Program-made: the position numbers and the translations under genes
The notes under the pieces: generated by a model
Seen by the model: only the letters and a program-made list of their open reading frames with translations
What the model was told of the DNA's origin: nothing
The model's database searches: none
Assembly (NCBI GenBank): GCA_011316305.1
Contig: SAUG01000126.1
Location: 1 to 64,000, forward strand
Reading direction: 5' to 3'
From: Rusavskia elegans
Lineage: Eukaryota; Ascomycota; Lecanoromycetes; Teloschistales; Teloschistaceae
Length of the DNA stretch: 64,000 nt
Part shown: piece after piece, positions 26,730 through 38,500 of the stretch
How positions within the stretch are numbered: position 1 is the first letter of the stretch
How the letters are laid out: every line of letters begins with the position of its first letter

Positions 26730-28059
26730 AAAAAAAATTTTAAATTTTAAAAAAACTAATAGAAAAAAGTACTATAGGTAAAAAAATAGAACTATAAATA
26801 ATTTATCTACTAGTCTATAAAAACTTTTTATATAAAGAAATAGACGTCGTTTTAGTAATAAACTACGACGATATTATAGAATTAGATAAAAGTTTTAAAA
26901 AAGACGGAAAAGTCTAGGATATAAAAATTTAGAAAGAATATTACTATCTTTTCTAGTAATTTACTAAAAAATATAATAAAAGTAAAGAAATAATTTAATA
27001 GCTTTAGATAAACTATATTAAAAAAATATACTAAGGTATAGTTAAAGCTATAAATAAAATCGAATACTATAAACTAAATTAAATAGACTAGAATAAATAA
27101 ATACCGGATCCGGTACTTAGTATATAATCTAGAAATAAAAAGTTCAATTAGTATCCGTCCTTATCGTTTTAGAATAAAATAGTCGTTAAAGAATAAAATT
27201 TAGTAGAGCTATTAGAGAAACCGGAAATAACTTATAATATAGATATATAAACTATTATAAAAAGTAAAAATAAAGGAACTTTTAACTAGACCTTCTTTAG
27301 ATACCTACGCTTTCTATAGATTAAGAGAAATTAAAATCTCTTAAAAATTAATCTAGATTATCCGAACTAAAACTAGATATTAATTTAACGGAAGCTTTTT
27401 ATACGGCTAGTATAAAACTAATAAAAAAATAAAACGCGACCGGATTATTAAATTTATTAAACCGAAATAATATATATTACTTTTAAACCATAAAATTATT
27501 TTTATACTTATTTAGAACGCGATAATAAGTAATAAAATACTCTTATTTACTAAAAAGCCGACGGAAATTCGATTTCTAAACTAAATATTTATTACGAATT
27601 TCCTTTTTAGAATTAAGAAAAGACTCGATATAACGACGAGCTTCGGAATATTTATTAAAAATACTAGTAATATTAGGACGGAGTTTATTCTTTTTATTTT
27701 TAAAACGCTTCTCTATAAAGGTTAGTAAAATAAAAGAAATAAAGAATTAATATATAGATAGTATTAGATATTAGAAAATTATATAATTTCTAAGCCCGAG
27801 TATATTTACTATAAATATTACTACTAACCTCGACTTTATACTTTTTCGAAAGATTATAGGTATATAGAAAATAAAGAAAAAGTATTACGACTCCTTTTAA
27901 CTAAATATAATAAAAGGATTTTAACCGGTTTTCTTGCCGAGAATATATAGTAAAGATATCGAGAGATAGAATAGAAAAGGAAAGAAAAAAAAGAAAAATA
28001 TTCCTTTTATACCCCGTAGGAGATTATACGCTAGATAAGAAACGATATAGAAAGGGCCG
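26730..28059 (+). mobile_element. 3' internal part of gag-type LTR element, truncated
   Basis: This segment matches the plus-strand sequence from about 63040 to the window end. It also matches, in reverse, 53232-54350 and 58671-59165, each time next to the same LTR. Its 5' end is cut by the end of the second 12.1-kb unit and its 3' end runs into an LTR at 28060. Frames are destroyed and I do not recognise the encoded protein. By position it follows gag in the intact layout seen at 52823-56165. Confidence 0.7.
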
Positions 28060-28472
28060 TATTATATCCGCGACTCTATAGAGGTTCTATAGAAAGATTA
28101 GTTAAATAAGCGAGCCTAATTATTTATAGCCGTATATAGCCGATATAGCTGCCTTTCTAGATAGGACTTTTAGTAGACGGCTATCTATCGGCTTTTACGG
28201 CTACTTTTATTATATATATCGTTTATTACTTCTATAGATAGTTTCTCTCATTAGTTATTAATATAATTATTAAATATATCTCTACTATTTTCTTTTTAAT
28301 TACTTTATAACGAAAATACCTCGTAATATTATAACTATATCTCTACGGGTATATAGGATTAGTTATAATAATCTACGCTAGGACTCCCTTACTATTTAGT
28401 AGCTCGGACTACGTCTACGGCTATAACTAGGCTCGAGCGTAACGCCTTCTGATATACAGAGACGTTATAAAA
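28060..28472 (+). repeat. LTR copy 1 of the ~410-bp family
   Basis: The LTR starts TATTATATCCGCGACTC (RIPed from TGTTACGTCCACG) and ends GACGTTATAA. Diagnostic internal blocks are CGAGCCTAATTAT, GACGGCTATCTATCGGC and GGCTCGAGCGTAACG. It follows the truncated internal segment and so is that element's 3' LTR. No target duplication is visible. Confidence 0.82.
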
Positions 28473-28795
28473 TCTTCCCGGCGATTAATTAGATAATTAA
28501 ATCTTCTTTTATTATAAACGATAATTATACTAGTAGTAGCGGTAGAAAGTGACGGGAAATAGGTTTTAGATAAATATTAAGTCTAATAGTAACTATAGAG
28601 TTAGATATACGATAAACTATTACGATTATTTTAAATCTAAAAGCTGGAAGTTTATTATAAAATAATTTTATAGAATTTCTATATCGGAACGGTATTAATA
28701 GGACGATATTAATATACGGTATAACCGACCGATTTTAACTAAATTCTATAAAATACCTATCTAATTCTAATCCTCCGTACTATATAATAATTATT
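28473..28795 (+). repeat. 0.3-kb fragment of the 12.1-kb unit's 3' end
   Basis: It matches about 14286-14603 and 26407-26729, from AATCTTCCCGG through GGTATTAATAGGACGATATT to CCTCCGTACTATATAATA. Here even the extreme 3' end is RIPed (CCGCACCGT to CCGTACTAT), unlike in the two large units. It is probably the remnant of a third unit, separated by a retroelement insertion and a deletion. Confidence 0.75.
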
Positions 28796-28869
28796 ATAAT
28801 ATTTACTTTTAAATAATTATTATAATATTAACTTTTATTTAAAAATAAATATATATAAACTAGTAATCG

Positions 28870-29215
28870 AATTATATAAATAATATATAATTAAATAATT
28901 AATTAGAAAGTAAAAGTATTTATCTATAAATAGACGTAATAATAGAATAGATAGATAGTTCGAGTATTATATAATAAATAAATTACTTCCGACTATTACT
29001 ATATTTTAAAATTTTTATAATAGCTAGAAATTAAAATTTTAAAACTAGTAAATTACTTTTCCGATATAAATAAATTAAAATTAAAAGTAGATAGTAATTC
29101 GATTCTATAATAAAATTAAATTAAATCTACTTTTCCATTTTAATATATACTACGGTTTATATAGAATATATTATTAAAAAATAATTATAATCTATATAGA
29201 TTCTAAATAGTTTTT
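28870..29215 (+). repeat. ~350-bp repeat, RIPed copy a
   Basis: It aligns to 30430-30785 and, over its last 115 bp, to the hardly mutated copy at 32089-32203. Shared anchors are TTCGATTCTATAATAAAATT and CTACGGTTTATATAG. Compared with the spared copy nearly every difference is C to T or G to A. Confidence 0.68.
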
Positions 29216-29564
29216 AAAATAGATAGAAATTATAGTTTTTAAACTAGAAATCGAATTATCTAAACGGCTAACTACTAAATAATTAGTTAGAATAGAAATA
29301 TATTTATCTATATCTAAATATAGTTCGTAGCAAAATATAATATAATAAAAAATAACTCGTATCTACTATATATAATTATTTTTATAATAGATTAAAATTA
29401 TATATTATAAGTATAGACGGCGTATTTTCTAAAACGCGATAGTATTTAATATAGTACTAGATATTCTATTATATCTCGATAGATAGAGATATATAGGATA
29501 GTTTTAATATTAGTATTAAAGAATATTTTAAGAGTTTTAGTAAATAAATACTATAAATAACTAG

Positions 29565-29945
29565 ATTAACTATCGGGTCGGATTTCGAATCTAGATTAGC
29601 TAACCCGACCCGATCCGACCGGATTTCGGGTTCTAAATTATAATCTAACCTAACCCGCTAAAACTACTAAACTCTAGTATAAAAGTATAAAGCTAGTATA
29701 ATATTTATACGAATTTACAAAAATAATTCTAATTAATTAATAATACTAGCTAGAAAATCCTTAGTAGAATTAAATATATTATCTCGATATATTATCTATA
29801 GTAATATATTTAAATAATAATATATTAAATATATAATTTAATCGGGTCGGATCTAAATCTAATTACTAGAATCGGGTCGGATACTCGATAGTTCGATAGG
29901 AATCCGACCCGAAATAGCTAGTCTATAAATAATCCGATTTTAGTA
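29565..29945. repeat. Cluster of CGGGTCGGAT / ATCCGACCCG motifs
   Basis: At least six copies or near copies of CGGGTCGGAT or its complement occur here in both orientations (about 29574, 29609, 29845, 29873 and 29910). They stand out as GC-rich words in an AT-rich background. They may be subterminal motifs of a decayed DNA transposon. No transposase was seen. Confidence 0.45.
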
Positions 29946-30429
29946 GTTTTAGTAAGTAAATATCTTAAAATAAAGCTATATTAGTTATTTTAGTTAATAA
30001 ATAATCTAAATAGTAGAAGATTTTATTATTAATATAGATTTATAACTCGACGCCTTTATAGTTTATATTTAATTTATTTATTATCGCTTTATATTATTCT
30101 AATAAAAAAACTAATTTATATTTATTTTAACTTAAATAATTACTTTTTATACCTGCGTTTATAGATATACTAATAAATCTAATATATCTTTAGAGATAGT
30201 AGAATTCCTAGATAATTCTATAGTATTATAATTTTAAAATTAGCGATCGAAATATTTAAATAGTTAGTTATTAGTTAATTAATTAAAGAAAAGATATAAT
30301 TATTAATAAATATAAATATTAAAATAGAATAAATAGATAGTTTAAATATTATATAATAAATAATTTCCTAAAATATTTATATTTTAAAATTTTTATTATA
30401 GATAAAAGCTATATTATATTAATTAGAAA

Positions 30430-30785
30430 TAAATTATTAAAATTACTAGTTATTAAATAACTAATTTAAAAAGAAATCTTTTTATCTACATAAAGATATA
30501 ATTATAGAATAGATGGATAGATCTAATACTATTTAGTAAATAAATTATTTCCGGTAACTACTATATTTTAGAATCTTTATAATATTTAAAAATTAGAATT
30601 TCGAAACTAAAAATTAGCTTTTTCTATAGAAATAGTTTTAGATTCGAAGTAGATAAAAATTGGATTCTATTATAAAATTAAATCGAATATATTTATCTAT
30701 TTTATTATATATCGCTATTTATATAATATATATTAGTAATAAATAATTAGAATCTATATAAATATTAAATAGTCTTTTAAATTAG
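30430..30785 (+). repeat. ~350-bp repeat, RIPed copy b
   Basis: It is in the same orientation as 28870-29215, with anchors ATTGGATTCTATTATAAAAT and GAATCTATATAAATATT. It differs from copy a and from the spared copy at 32089-32203 mainly by transitions. The arms of the palindrome are degraded here. Confidence 0.62.
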
Positions 30786-32088
30786 TTTAAAGTAAACCGT
30801 TATATATATTTTAGTCTATATTTATCTAAAAATATTTTTTTATCTTTTAATTTAATATTACTATATATTTATCTGTTCGGAATAAAAAAAAATTAAAAAA
30901 AAAATTAAATTAAATTAATAGTAACTATTTTTTTGAAATTTATTATTTTTATAAATAGAAAAAACTATTTAAATCTATAGTATAAATTTAGTTCTATAAT
31001 TGACTACTAGTATTTTCTAAATAGATTATAAATTTTTTAATACTATTAATATTTTAAAATTCGAGATTAATAGTATCTATTATTAGAAATATTTTATAGT
31101 AGTTATAGTAATAATATTATATTCTTTTTATTTTAAATTTATAATTTATAGTATATAACTACTATTCTATTAGATATTTCTAATCTAATAATACTATTAA
31201 AAAATTAGATAACTAGATTAATATAAGTTTTTCTAGAAAATTCTTTTATACTAACTATTTAAATATATATATAAATTTAAAATAAATATTTATATTTTAA
31301 AAAATACTATTATTAAATTTCTAACTATTTATAACTAGATTAAAATTATTAAAAAATCGATAACTAGACTTCTAAATTCTATTTATAGAAACTATATTTA
31401 TATTATAGATCTTTAAAATAAAATAGTATAAAAATACTATTTATAGATACTAATATACAACTACTATATTCTATAACTATTTATAATTAAATCTAAATCT
31501 TTAGAATATCGATAGCCAGGCTTCTATATTCTATTCTTAGAAACCTTTTTCGTACTATATATATTTTATAATTAGAAGTTCTAGAATAGTTATTTTTAGC
31601 TAATATCATACTACTACTATATATTAATACTATTATTATTTAAAGAAAATTAATTAATAATAGATAATAGTAGATAAACTAAGCCTGATCGGGTTAAACG
31701 CTAATAAAGAAGATAGCGCTGGACAAAAACTATTATATAGTTTATCTTTATATAGTTAACTATTATTTAATACCGTTATTTTATATTATAATTCGATTTT
31801 AAATAATTTCGTTTTTATTAAATAGATAAATTAGACTAAGCCTATATAGGCTAAGCGCTATAGAACAGTATTGTAATATATAATTACTATTAAAACCATT
31901 CTAATAACTCTATATATTAATACTTTCTTTTTTTTTCTCCTTTCGAGACTCTAATGTTTGAAAATTTTCAACCCGCTATTATATAGGTGGACTAAGCCCG
32001 ATCGGGTAAAGCGCTATAGCGTTCGATAGCGCTAAACTAGAGCTATAAAACGTACTATTTAGAATTTCTATATTAGCGCGCTAACCTA

Positions 32089-32203
32089 ATTGGATTCTAT
32101 TGCGAAATTAAATGGAGTCTACCCCTCTATTCTGACGTGTACTGCGGCTCACGCAGGATATATCACTAAGAAACAATTGGAGTCTACGTAGACTCCAATT
32201 AGT
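32089..32203 (+). repeat. Short RIP-spared copy of the ~350-bp repeat with 26-bp palindrome
   Basis: This segment keeps CpA and TpG (for example GACGTGTACTGCGGCTCACG), while its relatives at about 29097 and 30659 read as their C-to-T and G-to-A versions. It ends in a perfect 26-bp palindrome at 32175-32200 with arms AATTGGAGTCTAC and its complement. It is bounded on the right by the truncated internal end of an LTR element. Confidence 0.75.
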
Positions 32204-32367
32204 TCTTTGGGATAGTTTATATATAAGACGAAATAGATACTTATTTAAATAATCTATAGCTTTAAAGATTTTTTATCTTCTTTATAGATATTTAGTATTA
32301 CTACTTTAATAGTATTACTTCGATCTATAGGTCGAGATAATAAAATTAATATAGTAAATTATTAAAA
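32204..32367 (-). mobile_element. Truncated 5' internal end of a gag-type LTR element
   Basis: It matches the reverse of 61859-62020 and the sequence at 55620-55757, both just inside the LTR of this family. It therefore represents the leader and first gag codons of a minus-strand element whose remainder is missing. Confidence 0.65.
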
Positions 32368-32775
32368 TATAATATCCCTATATATTAGAGAATATTATAT
32401 TTAAATCTAGCTATAGCTATAGATATAGTCCGAGTTATTAAATAGTAAAGGAGTCCTAATATAGATTATTATAATTAATTCTATATAGCCGCAGAGATAC
32501 GGTTATAATATTATAAAGTATCTTATTATAAAGTAATTAAAAAGAGAATAGTAGAGACGTATTTAATAATTATATTAATAACTAATAAAAGAAATCATCT
32601 ATTAAAGTAATAAATAATATATATAGTAAAAGTAGCCGTAAAGGCCGATAGATAGCTATTTACTAAAAGTTCTATTAGGAGGGGCGGCTATAGCGGCTAT
32701 AGGCGGCTATAGATAATTAGGCTCGCTTGCCTAGCTAATCCTTTAGAGAACCTCTATGGAATCGTGGACGTAACA
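32368..32775 (-). repeat. LTR copy 2 (minus), one end spared by RIP
   Basis: This is a full-length LTR in minus orientation. The last 55 bases are nearly unmutated: they end CGTGGACGTAACA, so the true LTR start is TGTTACGTCCACG with the canonical TG. It is the best evidence here for the original terminus of the family. Confidence 0.82.
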
Positions 32776-35085
32776 AGATTCTAGATATCGACGCTATAAT
32801 ATTTTAAAATCGAGATAAAATAGTTTAGATACGCTAGCGAAAAAGACTTTCTATTTAATATCGCGGAAGTTATAGTATTTTCCGGAACGGCTAAATAGTT
32901 TAAAATAATAGAAAAAGAAAAGAAATTTCGACGGCGTACTATTATAGAAAGGATTTAATACTATCTATATTTCGGTTAATTTATAAAGAAAGATATTCCT
33001 ATTTTATAAATAATATAATACTATTTCGAATTCGATATTATTTAAAAATAAAAGGGTATTATTATCTACTATATTAATAGATTTAGTATATAGCCTTTTT
33101 AAATATTCTATTAGATTAAAGGAAACGGTAGTATATTTTTTAAATAAAAAAAGTAGCGTATCGGAAACTTTAAAAATAACTAGATTAATTAGAAAAAGTT
33201 CGTTTATAGAATTTATTAATCTTTCGCTAACGCCTAGTAATTTATCGGAAAAAGAACTAGTATCTTAACGATTAAAATATAATAATATATAGTTATTATC
33301 TTCGTATAATAAGCTAAATCGGGAAATAGGCTAAATAGAATTATAATCGGAAAGAAATTTAACCGCGGCTTTTTTAATAGAATTATTCGGCAGTCTTTTC
33401 TATAGAAAGATTATAACGAATTAAAGCTATACTAGGTTCGGGTTTTAATAACCTTAAAACTAGTTTTTCGAAGTTTATCGTTTAGAGGAATTAATAGTAA
33501 TTAGAAAATATCTAATAGAAAAAGGTAAAAAAAAACTAATATTTTTTAGGGTTTTAAATACTTTAATCGTTTTATACTATAGCTTTAATAATCGGTTTAA
33601 AAGAGGATAGTAGAATTATTATTATAGTTTTTTATTAAGTCGCCGGTATTAATAATAGTGGTCTATTATTTCTATCTAAAGAAAATATACGACTTTTATT
33701 AAACCGATTCTAAATTTTTATTAAAAGTATAGTAAAGAATAAATACTAGATTTAGTTCTATAGAATAGATAGGATTCGAGATAAAAGATCTACTAAATAT
33801 TAATATTCTCTTTCCTTTCTAAAAACCGTCTATACTCGTTAGCTAATAAATTCGGATAGGGCGTACTAACTAGATATTTATATAATATTAATATTAGAAA
33901 ACTAAAAGGAATCTACTATAAATATTTTATATCGGATAGAATTTTATATTAGTTTAAGGCGGGTAGATATTATAGTTAGTAAATATTCTTGAAAAGAGTA
34001 AAGTATAATAGATAATAGTTTTAAAAGAAAGTAAAATACGATTAGTCTAGATATAATAATAGAAAAGACGGCTATTTAATAAACTACGTAAATTTAATAA
34101 CGTCGCTTATTTATATTTTTATATTTCTATTAAAGGTCGAGAGTAATAAAAACGAGTCTTTTCTTTTTACCCGTTATAAGAATTAAAACGAGGTCGATAA
34201 AGATAGTAAAAGTACAACTAGGTATAGATATAACTAAAATCTAGAAACCGAGAAAATAGATAATAGAAAAAAAAGAAAGTAGTAAACGTCTAAGCTCGGC
34301 TAATAGAAATTCTTCGTTAGAATTAAATATAGATCTATTCCGTAGATTAGCGGTAAAAGATAGAATAAAGCGTATTAGAAAGCTAATAGAATTTAACCTT
34401 TAGAATCGAGCGAGGGTTATAATAGTAAAAAGACGTTTAAAGCTAAAGATTAAAATCTATTAGTAGGCGAGGTACGGGCTAAAAATACGGACTAATAATA
34501 ACTACGAATATTAAAATTAAAAACCGGATATTTAATAGCGAGAACTAGTAATATTAATTCTATAGCGAGAATAATAGAAGTTTAAAAGCGTTAAATTTTA
34601 CGTAAGGCGATTCTATATATATTATAAGTTAAAAGCTTTTTAATTAGATATAGTCTGAAAGCAGAAGGTACGTATAGTTAGAACCGGTCGCGAAATCGAG
34701 TATTTATTAATTTTAACTATATTCTACGTATCTGCCCACCTTATATTATATTTTTTTCTACTATAATAATCTATAGATAAAAGATATATAAAATTAGAAA
34801 CGGTCGCGAAATCGAATATTTATTAATTTTAACTATTTTCTATTTATTTGACAATCTCTTAATATATTTTTTTCCACTATAATATATATTAATTAAAAAA
34901 TTAAATATTTTTCTTCTAAAAATAAATCTTTTTATATAGAACCGATAACTATTATAATTATTAATTTACTAGTCTCTAATTCTATTAAAAACTATTAATC
35001 TAAAATAGTAAATATTATAAAACTAATTTTAATAATTTTTTTTTTTTCTATATATATAGATTTTATAGATTATTTTAATTTTATT
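32776..35085. other. RIPed relic sequence, no recognisable gene
   Basis: This 2.3-kb stretch has a more coding-like texture than its surroundings, with moderate CpG and frames with fewer stops around 34090-34680 (for example FLLKVESNKNESFLFTRYK). I could not assign a family and every frame is broken. It ends in a duplicated 116-bp block and an AT-only tract before the gene island. Confidence 0.45.
34680..34890 (+). repeat. 116-bp direct repeat, two copies
   Basis: CGGTCGCGAAATCGA followed by an AT-rich tail occurs at 34685 and again at 34801. The copies match through TATTTATTAATTTTAACTAT and the following TTTTTTTC(T/C)ACTATAAT tract. They could be a decayed terminal repeat of the relic to the left. 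Confidence 0.65.
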
Positions 35086-35089
35086 ACGA

Positions 35090-35566
35090 TTGTATATATC
35101 TATTTTATATTCGTTTCACAAAATATTTGATATATCAAATTCGAAAAAAATTGGTCTTTTTACTAGCTATAATCCGATTGGAGAGATTGAGCTTTACTTC
35201 AGGTCGCCTGTGCAAGTAATAAAGGCACCGTTCTCGGCACTGCCAAGGTTCCGAAGGGGGCCATTTTTGGCCCCACACGATCCCTAATGCAGCCGCTCTA
35301 TCCAGTTCACATTAACCATCGCTGGTTAGCGTGGTAGTACCTGCTGACGCAGCAAGCCTTCAAGTGCGACTGCATGCCCCTCATCATCTTTCAGCTGGCA
35401 TTGAGCATCGATAGTTTCCTATGCAATCACCACCGAAAAATCACGGAATGCCCATGCACAGACTCCTCGTATAATACGATGATTGCTCCGTGGCTGCCTT
35501 CCATCTTCTAGATTTGCTTCCCAGGTTTCGACGAACTCTTGAGTTTCAGCCTCATCGATTTCCAAG
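35090..35566 (+). promoter_or_regulatory. Left island border and upstream region of the NLR-kinase gene
   Basis: CpA and TpG return within a few tens of bases near 35100-35200, marking the border of the unmutated island. About 370 bp of balanced-composition sequence then lead to the proposed ATG at 35567. The ATG sits in TCCAAGATG, a fair fungal start context. No clear TATA box was found. Small open frames in this stretch look accidental. Confidence 0.45.
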
Positions 35567-38500
35567 ATGTCGGAATTACTGAGGGCAAGCTTGCTGAAGG
35601 ACCTGACGCTGGAATCGTAAGACTGTGAACAACAAGCCCCGAGTCTGTGTGTCTGACAAAACTGGCAGGAATAGCGCAAAGGATGACGGCGATCTTTGGG
35701 AGGCCGCTCTGGCAGCTATGGACATCAAGGACCAGCGTCTCTTATGGGGTTTGGATGGTTCCAGGTCGGAGATCCTCAACATGTTGCTTGACGAGCTCGG
35801 TGAAATTAGTAAGAGTGACTTCCTAGCGAAAGAGCCCAGGGGCACTACGGTAGGTTTCCGGCACAAGCAATACAAGAGCTACCACGTTGTCGAATCCCAG
35901 AATCTCCACATGTTCGCAACCATTGAATACTTTACTGACGCTGCTGGAGGCATCTCAACGAGAAGCCATTAGACGGCTCCAACAGCGAATATCGAGCTTC
36001 AGAGACACCACAGAGAGTGTGCCCGACTCAGGCCGTCAAGGAACATTACCATGGGCCTGTATCTATCATCTTCTACGGGTGTCGGACAAATACTCCACAC
36101 TAAAAGTGAACGTATTGGACGTCATTGGAATCATAGCTGAGGTTGTCGTTCAATCACAAGAACTCGAGTTTCGAATGCGTTCGCAGGAACAATTCCGAAC
36201 GCGCCTCCGGCCATATCTGATTGGCCTCCGGTCATATCTGATTGGTCTGTACCGAACAGTACTGCAATTCTTCGGTGCAAGTTACCTGCGATATTCGTCA
36301 GGAAATCATAGATTCAGTGAGTTGGTGGAACTCTTCTCAATACCACGAGACTGACAGCGGATAAGAATCATCTCTCGGAGGGGACTGGGAGGCGCGCTTT
36401 CAAGATTACCTGAGAGAAATTGATACCGCGCAATCTCGAGTTCATAGAGAAGCTACTTATCTGGATCTGGATTTGGAACCCAGACTTCACGTTGCCCCAC
36501 CTTCGTCCAAGTTTCTCGAAGAGTTGAGGCACCTCATATTTGACGAAGTCACAGCACTGCAGGAAGTGGTAAACGGTAAGAGCATTCAATATATATAGTA
36601 ACATTGGGTTTTGGCTAATCAGAGCTTGCCAGATAATCAACGAAAGGAGATCTCGCGCTGGTTATCCACCGTTCCATATCAAGTACATCACCGACACATC
36701 GTAAATACTGCGCTCGAGAATACAGGACATTGGTTTTTTCAGAGTCTGGAGTTCAAGAACTGGTATCTATCATCTGATTCGGCTATTTTGTGGCTGCATG
36801 GATTGCCCGGCACTGGGAAGACGGTGCTAATTTCGATGATCATCGACCATATCCAGACTCAGAATTCACAGCAGGAGGCGAGTCTTGCATATTTCTACTG
36901 TGCAATCGCTGAGCCTGAAAGATCAGACGCAGCAGAAATCTTGAGGTGCATTGTCAGGCAGCTCTCCTTCTGTGATGTCGGGCGGCCACTTAGAGCTGCT
37001 GCGCTTGAGGCTTATCGTCGAAAAAGGATGGAAGCTCATGAACAAAGGGTTTCGCTGGAGAAGTTGAACATCCATGAATGTGTCAAAACTATAGTTGCTC
37101 TTCTCAAGGACGATCCTGCCTTTATCATTGTGGATGGTCTGGACGAATGCGAGCGCACGCAGCAACAACAGATTCTTCATGCACTCCAACTCATAATCGA
37201 AAAATCACCGATGATTGTCAAGATTGTTCTTTCGAGCAGAAATGAGTTATCCATTCGAGAAGTCCTGGTGGGCTTTCCGAGTTTGTATATTTCCAGCTTG
37301 GAAACGAGATCTCCGACCGACATCCAACTCTACGTCGAAGCTGAAGTCCAGCGAGCTATCCAGACGGGACGGCTGTTGGGTGGCCGAGCAACCAGGCCCC
37401 TAATAAACCAAATTGTCCAGACTTTGGTCGCAAAGTCTCAGGGAACGTAAGTGTCAGGATAGGTAGATACTGGCTCCATTTCTCTGTTAACTCTGTTGGT
37501 AGGTTCCTGCCAGTCAGTCTCCAGATAGAGAGTTTGTGCGAGTCGCAAACAGTAAACCAGGTAAAGGTGGCTTTACAACAGCTGCCAGGAGATTTATCCT
37601 TTATCTACGATGAGATCTACAAGCGCATTCGAGAGAAGGGCAAAACTACATTTCGCCTTGCAGAGAAAACTATCCAATGGCTCCTCTACTCTCGGATACA
37701 TTTGAGCAGCAGAGAGATGTTATCCGCAGTTTCAAGTGGATCTCATGAGAGGTTTAACATTTCACCTACTCAACTTGTGGATGTTCTTGCAAATCTGATC
37801 ATTCTGGACCAAGAGACTGACGTCTTCCAATTCCGACATTACTCCGTGCGGGAGTACTTACAGCGGCATGTTGATTTCAACCCGGGAAAATGTCACACGA
37901 CAATCCTTCAACGGTGCCTGCAGACTTACAATCTGAAATGCCTGGCCAATTGCTCCGGGCAACCTGAATCTCATCAAAAATCGGATAATAAGGAGCGATC
38001 TGCGCTTGCGGCCGACCTAGACTATTCGTCCTCCTTGGAAGGCTTAGAAAGTTATGCAGCACATCACTGGCTCAGGCACTTGAGGTTGGCAAACCATCAG
38101 GATGTGGATAGTGGGACAACGTTGCAAGAAACGGAGGCCGAATCCTCCTGCACTGCCGAGCTCGAAACCTTTCTCCTCCATCCCTCCGCTCCCTATCTAC
38201 TTTGGACTGCTGATGTAGAGGGTTTCCTATTAGATATAGATGAAACCCTGGAGCTTTCACCAACAGAGTTTCGTCTGAGTATCGAGTCCACATATTGCAA
38301 CCCGCAAGGTCCGCAGTTCGTAATGTGTGCCTTCGGGCTGCTGCCGATCTTGGTTTCCATTCTAGGCCAGGAAAACCTCAAAGGTCGAAATCTTGACTGG
38401 AACTTGAGAAACAACACGGGCCTTACACCTTTGGCGGTGGCACTCTCCAATAGAGATATACAGACCGGGGAAATCCTGATTTCTTTTGGAGCCAATATAG

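Larger units (their letters stand above)
28796..32088. other. RIPed AT-rich relic region with dispersed small repeats
   Basis: There is no gene or recognisable transposon protein in this 3.3-kb stretch. It holds at least two RIPed copies of a roughly 350-bp repeat (28870-29215 and 30430-30785) and a GC-rich CGGGTCGGAT motif cluster at 29565-29945. It also holds three spaced copies of an ACTAAGCC...GCGCTA motif (31678, 31835 and 31991). The last 200 bases regain some CpA and TpG. Confidence 0.55.

Noticed and set aside
1..35000. Mitochondrial insertion as the cause of high AT
   Set aside because: CpG is kept and CpA/TpG are specifically lost, and the relic proteins are nuclear retroelement and SNF2 types, so RIP explains the composition better.
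35090..35287. 65-residue plus-strand open frame at the island border
   Set aside because: It spans the transition from RIPed to normal DNA, has no family resemblance, and lies in the probable upstream region of the receptor gene.
35419..35875. Minus-strand open frames opposite the first receptor exons
   Set aside because: They overlap the exons that restore a continuous receptor frame and show no domain or family signal.
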